Below, in pieces: positions 3,896 to 5,784 of a stretch of DNA of 5,784 nucleotides. The DNA lies in contig JABIQT010001080.1 in assembly GCA_018667995.1 (NCBI GenBank), forward strand, positions 1-5,784. The letters run 5' to 3'. The translations under genes were made by a program, and so were the position numbers. Position 1 is the stretch's first letter. Every line of letters begins with the position of its first letter. The notes beneath the pieces are model-generated. The model saw only the letters and a list, made by a program, of their open reading frames with translations, was not told the origin of the DNA and searched no databases. The DNA comes from Candidatus Latescibacterota bacterium. GTDB lineage: Bacteria; JAAXHH01; JABIQT01.

Positions 3896-5784
3896 ATGTC
3901 TTTTCTGAACGCCGCAATGCTCTTTGGGATGGTGGCTGCCGCAATTCCTGTACTTATTCATCTCTTTCATCGCCAGCGTGTTTCAACGGTCGAGTTCAGT
4001 TCCGTATCCTTCATACGTAATCTGAATCTACATCAGTCGCGTGCGTTGAAACTGCGCCAATTCCTTATTCTACTGCTCAGAACGCTCGTTATTCTGCTCG
4101 TGGTGCTGGCTTTTGCCCGCCCTACGCTGGAAAGTGATTTCTGGTCGTTTCTCGGCACAGGCATTCATCAGAAGACAGCCGTCGTAATCATTCTGGACGA
4201 CTCGTATAGTATGGGATCCGGTTCCGATACGGCAGCATTCAACCAGGCCAAAGCGTCAGGTATGCGGATGCTGAACGCCCTGCAAGAAGGTGATGAAGCG
4301 GCTATCGTGCTTTCCTCCACACCCGTCAGAGCTATGCCGGATCAGACCGTACTGGGTATAGAGCGAGTTCGATCAGCGCTTGCCGAAACCGAGGTATCAG
4401 AAGGCGCAGGAGACATGGCCAGTGCGTTGAACCTTGCGTCATCAATTCTTGCCAACTCAATGATAGTCAATCGAGAGATTGTTGTGCTGACTGATATGCA
4501 AATAGCGGACTGGGAGACTCTGAGAGAGTCGGAATCCGTGCTACCGGTCAATCCAGACATAGAGGTGACCCTTCTCCCTGTGTCGCCGCAGATCGTCAAC
4601 AATGTCAGTCTCAACGAGGTTACCGTGCGGCGGAGCATGGTAGCAACGAATCGGCCTGAATCGATTACAGCGGCATTCACCAACTGGAGTGATGTGGAAG
4701 CCAAGAATCGAAATGTCAGTATCTTCATCGATGGCGTGAAGCGGGGTAGTAAGACGCTGGACTCCGCTCCGGGCCAAGACGGGACAATTCGATTTGAACT
4801 GACATTGAATGCGCCAGGCCGACATACTGGATATGTGGAGATAGATTCGGATGATCTCATGGTGGATAATCGTCGGTATTTTACGCTGACGGTACCCGAT
4901 GTGTTACAGGTCGCCGTTCTAGCACGCGAAGAATCAGGCTATTTCCTGAAGCAGGTATTGAGTCCGACTGGCACTATTCGAACCCCCATCGAAGTCCAAA
5001 CTGCATCCAGTTCATTGTTAAATGGAGACCAGATCTCATCGACTGATGTCATAGTGGTCGACGGCGACCTGCGGCTCTCAGAGCTTCAACTGACATCACT
5101 GGAACGATTTGTCGCGCAAGGCGGGGGGCTGGTTATGTTTCTTGGCAATGGCGTCGATCCTGCCATCTACAACAATACAGTGATGTCGACCATATTCAAT
5201 GCATCAATCGAAGGGCGTACGGGATCGCCGGGCCGGAAGACTTCATTCATCAGTTTAAGTAACATCGATTTCGTACATCCGATTTTCGATGTTTTCAGAG
5301 AGCAGTCCGGCACGATAGCCGACTCGCCCAGATTCTACACGGCGTATAGCATAAAAACGGGTGCACGAGTTATTGCAAGCTTCAGCAACGGTACGCCAGC
5401 CGTAATTGAAGGCAGGCACGGTCAGGGAAGAGCCATTCTCATTGCGTCGACGTTGAATACCCAGTGGAGCGACCTGCCACTAAAGAGTCTATTCGTACCG
5501 TTTGTACACCAGGGGGTACGCTACGTTCATGTTGATTATGCCATGGGCAGCGAGAGCGTGCTCGTCGGTACACCTGTGGAACGCATCATACCGTGGTCAA
5601 ATTCCGATGGTCCGGTGACGGTAACTCGTCCATCAGACGAGTCAGAGCGCCTGATTCCTCTGGCGACGGACCAGGGGATGCGGGTGATCGTACCCCGGGC
5701 CGATGAAGCGGGGATTTACAGTCTGGAAGCTGGACCCAGATTAATCGGGACCTTGGCCGCCAATGTAGACACGAGAGAATCTGA
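3896..5784 (+). CDS. BatA-type double-anchor membrane protein with VWA domain (3' end outside window)
   Basis: From ATG 3896 the frame gives 629 residues without a stop before the window edge. Residues 1-80 are the BatA (aerotolerance regulator) N-terminal double-anchor domain: MSFLNAAMLFG, then membrane segment 1 to about residue 24, the motif IHLFHRQR (21-28), a TVEFSSVSFI strand, LKLRQ, and membrane segment 2 (about 56-75) ending FARP. A von Willebrand A domain follows (about 93-230). Its MIDAS residues are D101, S103 and S105 in LDDSYSM and D200 in VLTDMQ; the usual Thr of GxTD is Gly172, with Asp173 kept. Residues 235-335 look like a beta-sandwich. Residues about 337-545 resemble the class I glutamine amidotransferase-like fold seen in large BatA-domain proteins, with VIVVDGD, FVAQGGGLVMF, GRHGQGRAILIAST and WSDLPL. 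The protein is expected to be membrane-anchored with its bulk outside the cytoplasm, as a scaffold or stress-tolerance component; the exact role is unknown. The frame is open upstream to 3686, so ATG 3773 or GTG 3818 are possible starts, but family alignment and the GGAAG site favour 3896. Confidence 0.9.
   Translation, partial: MSFLNAAMLFGMVAAAIPVLIHLFHRQRVSTVEFSSVSFIRNLNLHQSRALKLRQFLILLLRTLVILLVVLAFARPTLESDFWSFLGTGIHQKTAVVIILDDSYSMGSGSDTAAFNQAKASGMRMLNALQEGDEAAIVLSSTPVRAMPDQTVLGIERVRSALAETEVSEGAGDMASALNLASSILANSMIVNREIVVLTDMQIADWETLRESESVLPVNPDIEVTLLPVSPQIVNNVSLNEVTVRRSMVATNRPESITAAFTNWSDVEAKNRNVSIFIDGVKRGSKTLDSAPGQDGTIRFELTLNAPGRHTGYVEIDSDDLMVDNRRYFTLTVPDVLQVAVLAREESGYFLKQVLSPTGTIRTPIEVQTASSSLLNGDQISSTDVIVVDGDLRLSELQLTSLERFVAQGGGLVMFLGNGVDPAIYNNTVMSTIFNASIEGRTGSPGRKTSFISLSNIDFVHPIFDVFREQSGTIADSPRFYTAYSIKTGARVIASFSNGTPAVIEGRHGQGRAILIASTLNTQWSDLPLKSLFVPFVHQGVRYVHVDYAMGSESVLVGTPVERIIPWSNSDGPVTVTRPSDESERLIPLATDQGMRVIVPRADEAGIYSLEAGPRLIGTLAANVDTRES

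Noticed and set aside
3811-4020. Open frame of 69 codons on the plus strand overlapping the BatA-type start
   Set aside because: It is out of frame with the BatA-type gene, ends inside it and has no motif; the divergent promoter lies within it.
4342-4860. Open frame of 172 codons on the minus strand
   Set aside because: It is Ser/Thr/Arg-rich and lies exactly opposite the well-supported BatA-type coding sequence, so it is an antisense artefact.
1-5784. A new defence or mobile system
   Set aside because: No nuclease, helicase, reverse transcriptase, toxin-antitoxin pair, repeat array or recombinase was found; the three genes look like ordinary chromosomal genes in separate transcription units.

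Overview
The window holds three protein genes. Two are on the minus strand and one on the plus strand, and two of the three run off the window ends. No RNA gene, transposase, CRISPR array or phage gene was seen. The base composition looks balanced (near 50% GC by eye). The gene set is a BatA-type double-anchor von Willebrand protein, a HAF-repeat lipoprotein and a B12-binding radical SAM enzyme. All three proposed -10 elements begin TANNTT. Together this fits a free-living Gram-negative bacterium of the Bacteroidota/Rhodothermota/Balneolota (FCB) neighbourhood. That placement is an inference, since no taxonomic marker gene is present.

Layout. (1) Positions 1-1273, minus strand: the N-terminal 424 residues of a HAF-repeat lipoprotein. 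It has a lipoprotein signal, six repeats of about 46-49 residues, a diverged seventh repeat, and a Pro/Ser/Thr/Glu-rich tail that leaves the window without a stop. (2) Positions 1274-1786: a 513-bp gap. It contains, in minus-strand reading order, the terminator of the upstream gene (1715-1741), a strong 11-bp-arm hairpin of unknown role (1594-1623), a promoter (1318-1345) and a perfect palindrome in the 5' leader (1288-1304). (3) Positions 1787-3697, minus strand: a complete 636-residue cobalamin-binding radical SAM enzyme of the class B methylase / DUF4070 type, with an extra C-terminal region that reads like a STAS fold. (4) Positions 3698-3895: a compact divergent promoter region. (5) Positions 3896-5784, plus strand: the N-terminal 629 residues of a BatA-type membrane-anchored VWA protein.

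Working together. The terminator and a separate promoter put the HAF and radical SAM genes in different transcription units, although they point the same way. The radical SAM and BatA-type genes diverge from one 198-bp region and may share regulation. A TTGGAT/ATCCAA hexamer recurs in both regulatory regions and is otherwise nearly absent, so one regulator could touch all three genes; this is only a hypothesis. Nothing identifies the substrate of the radical SAM enzyme, and no known pathway links the three products. The window looks like ordinary chromosome. The least explained items are the STAS-like tail on the radical SAM enzyme and the 1581-1623 hairpin.
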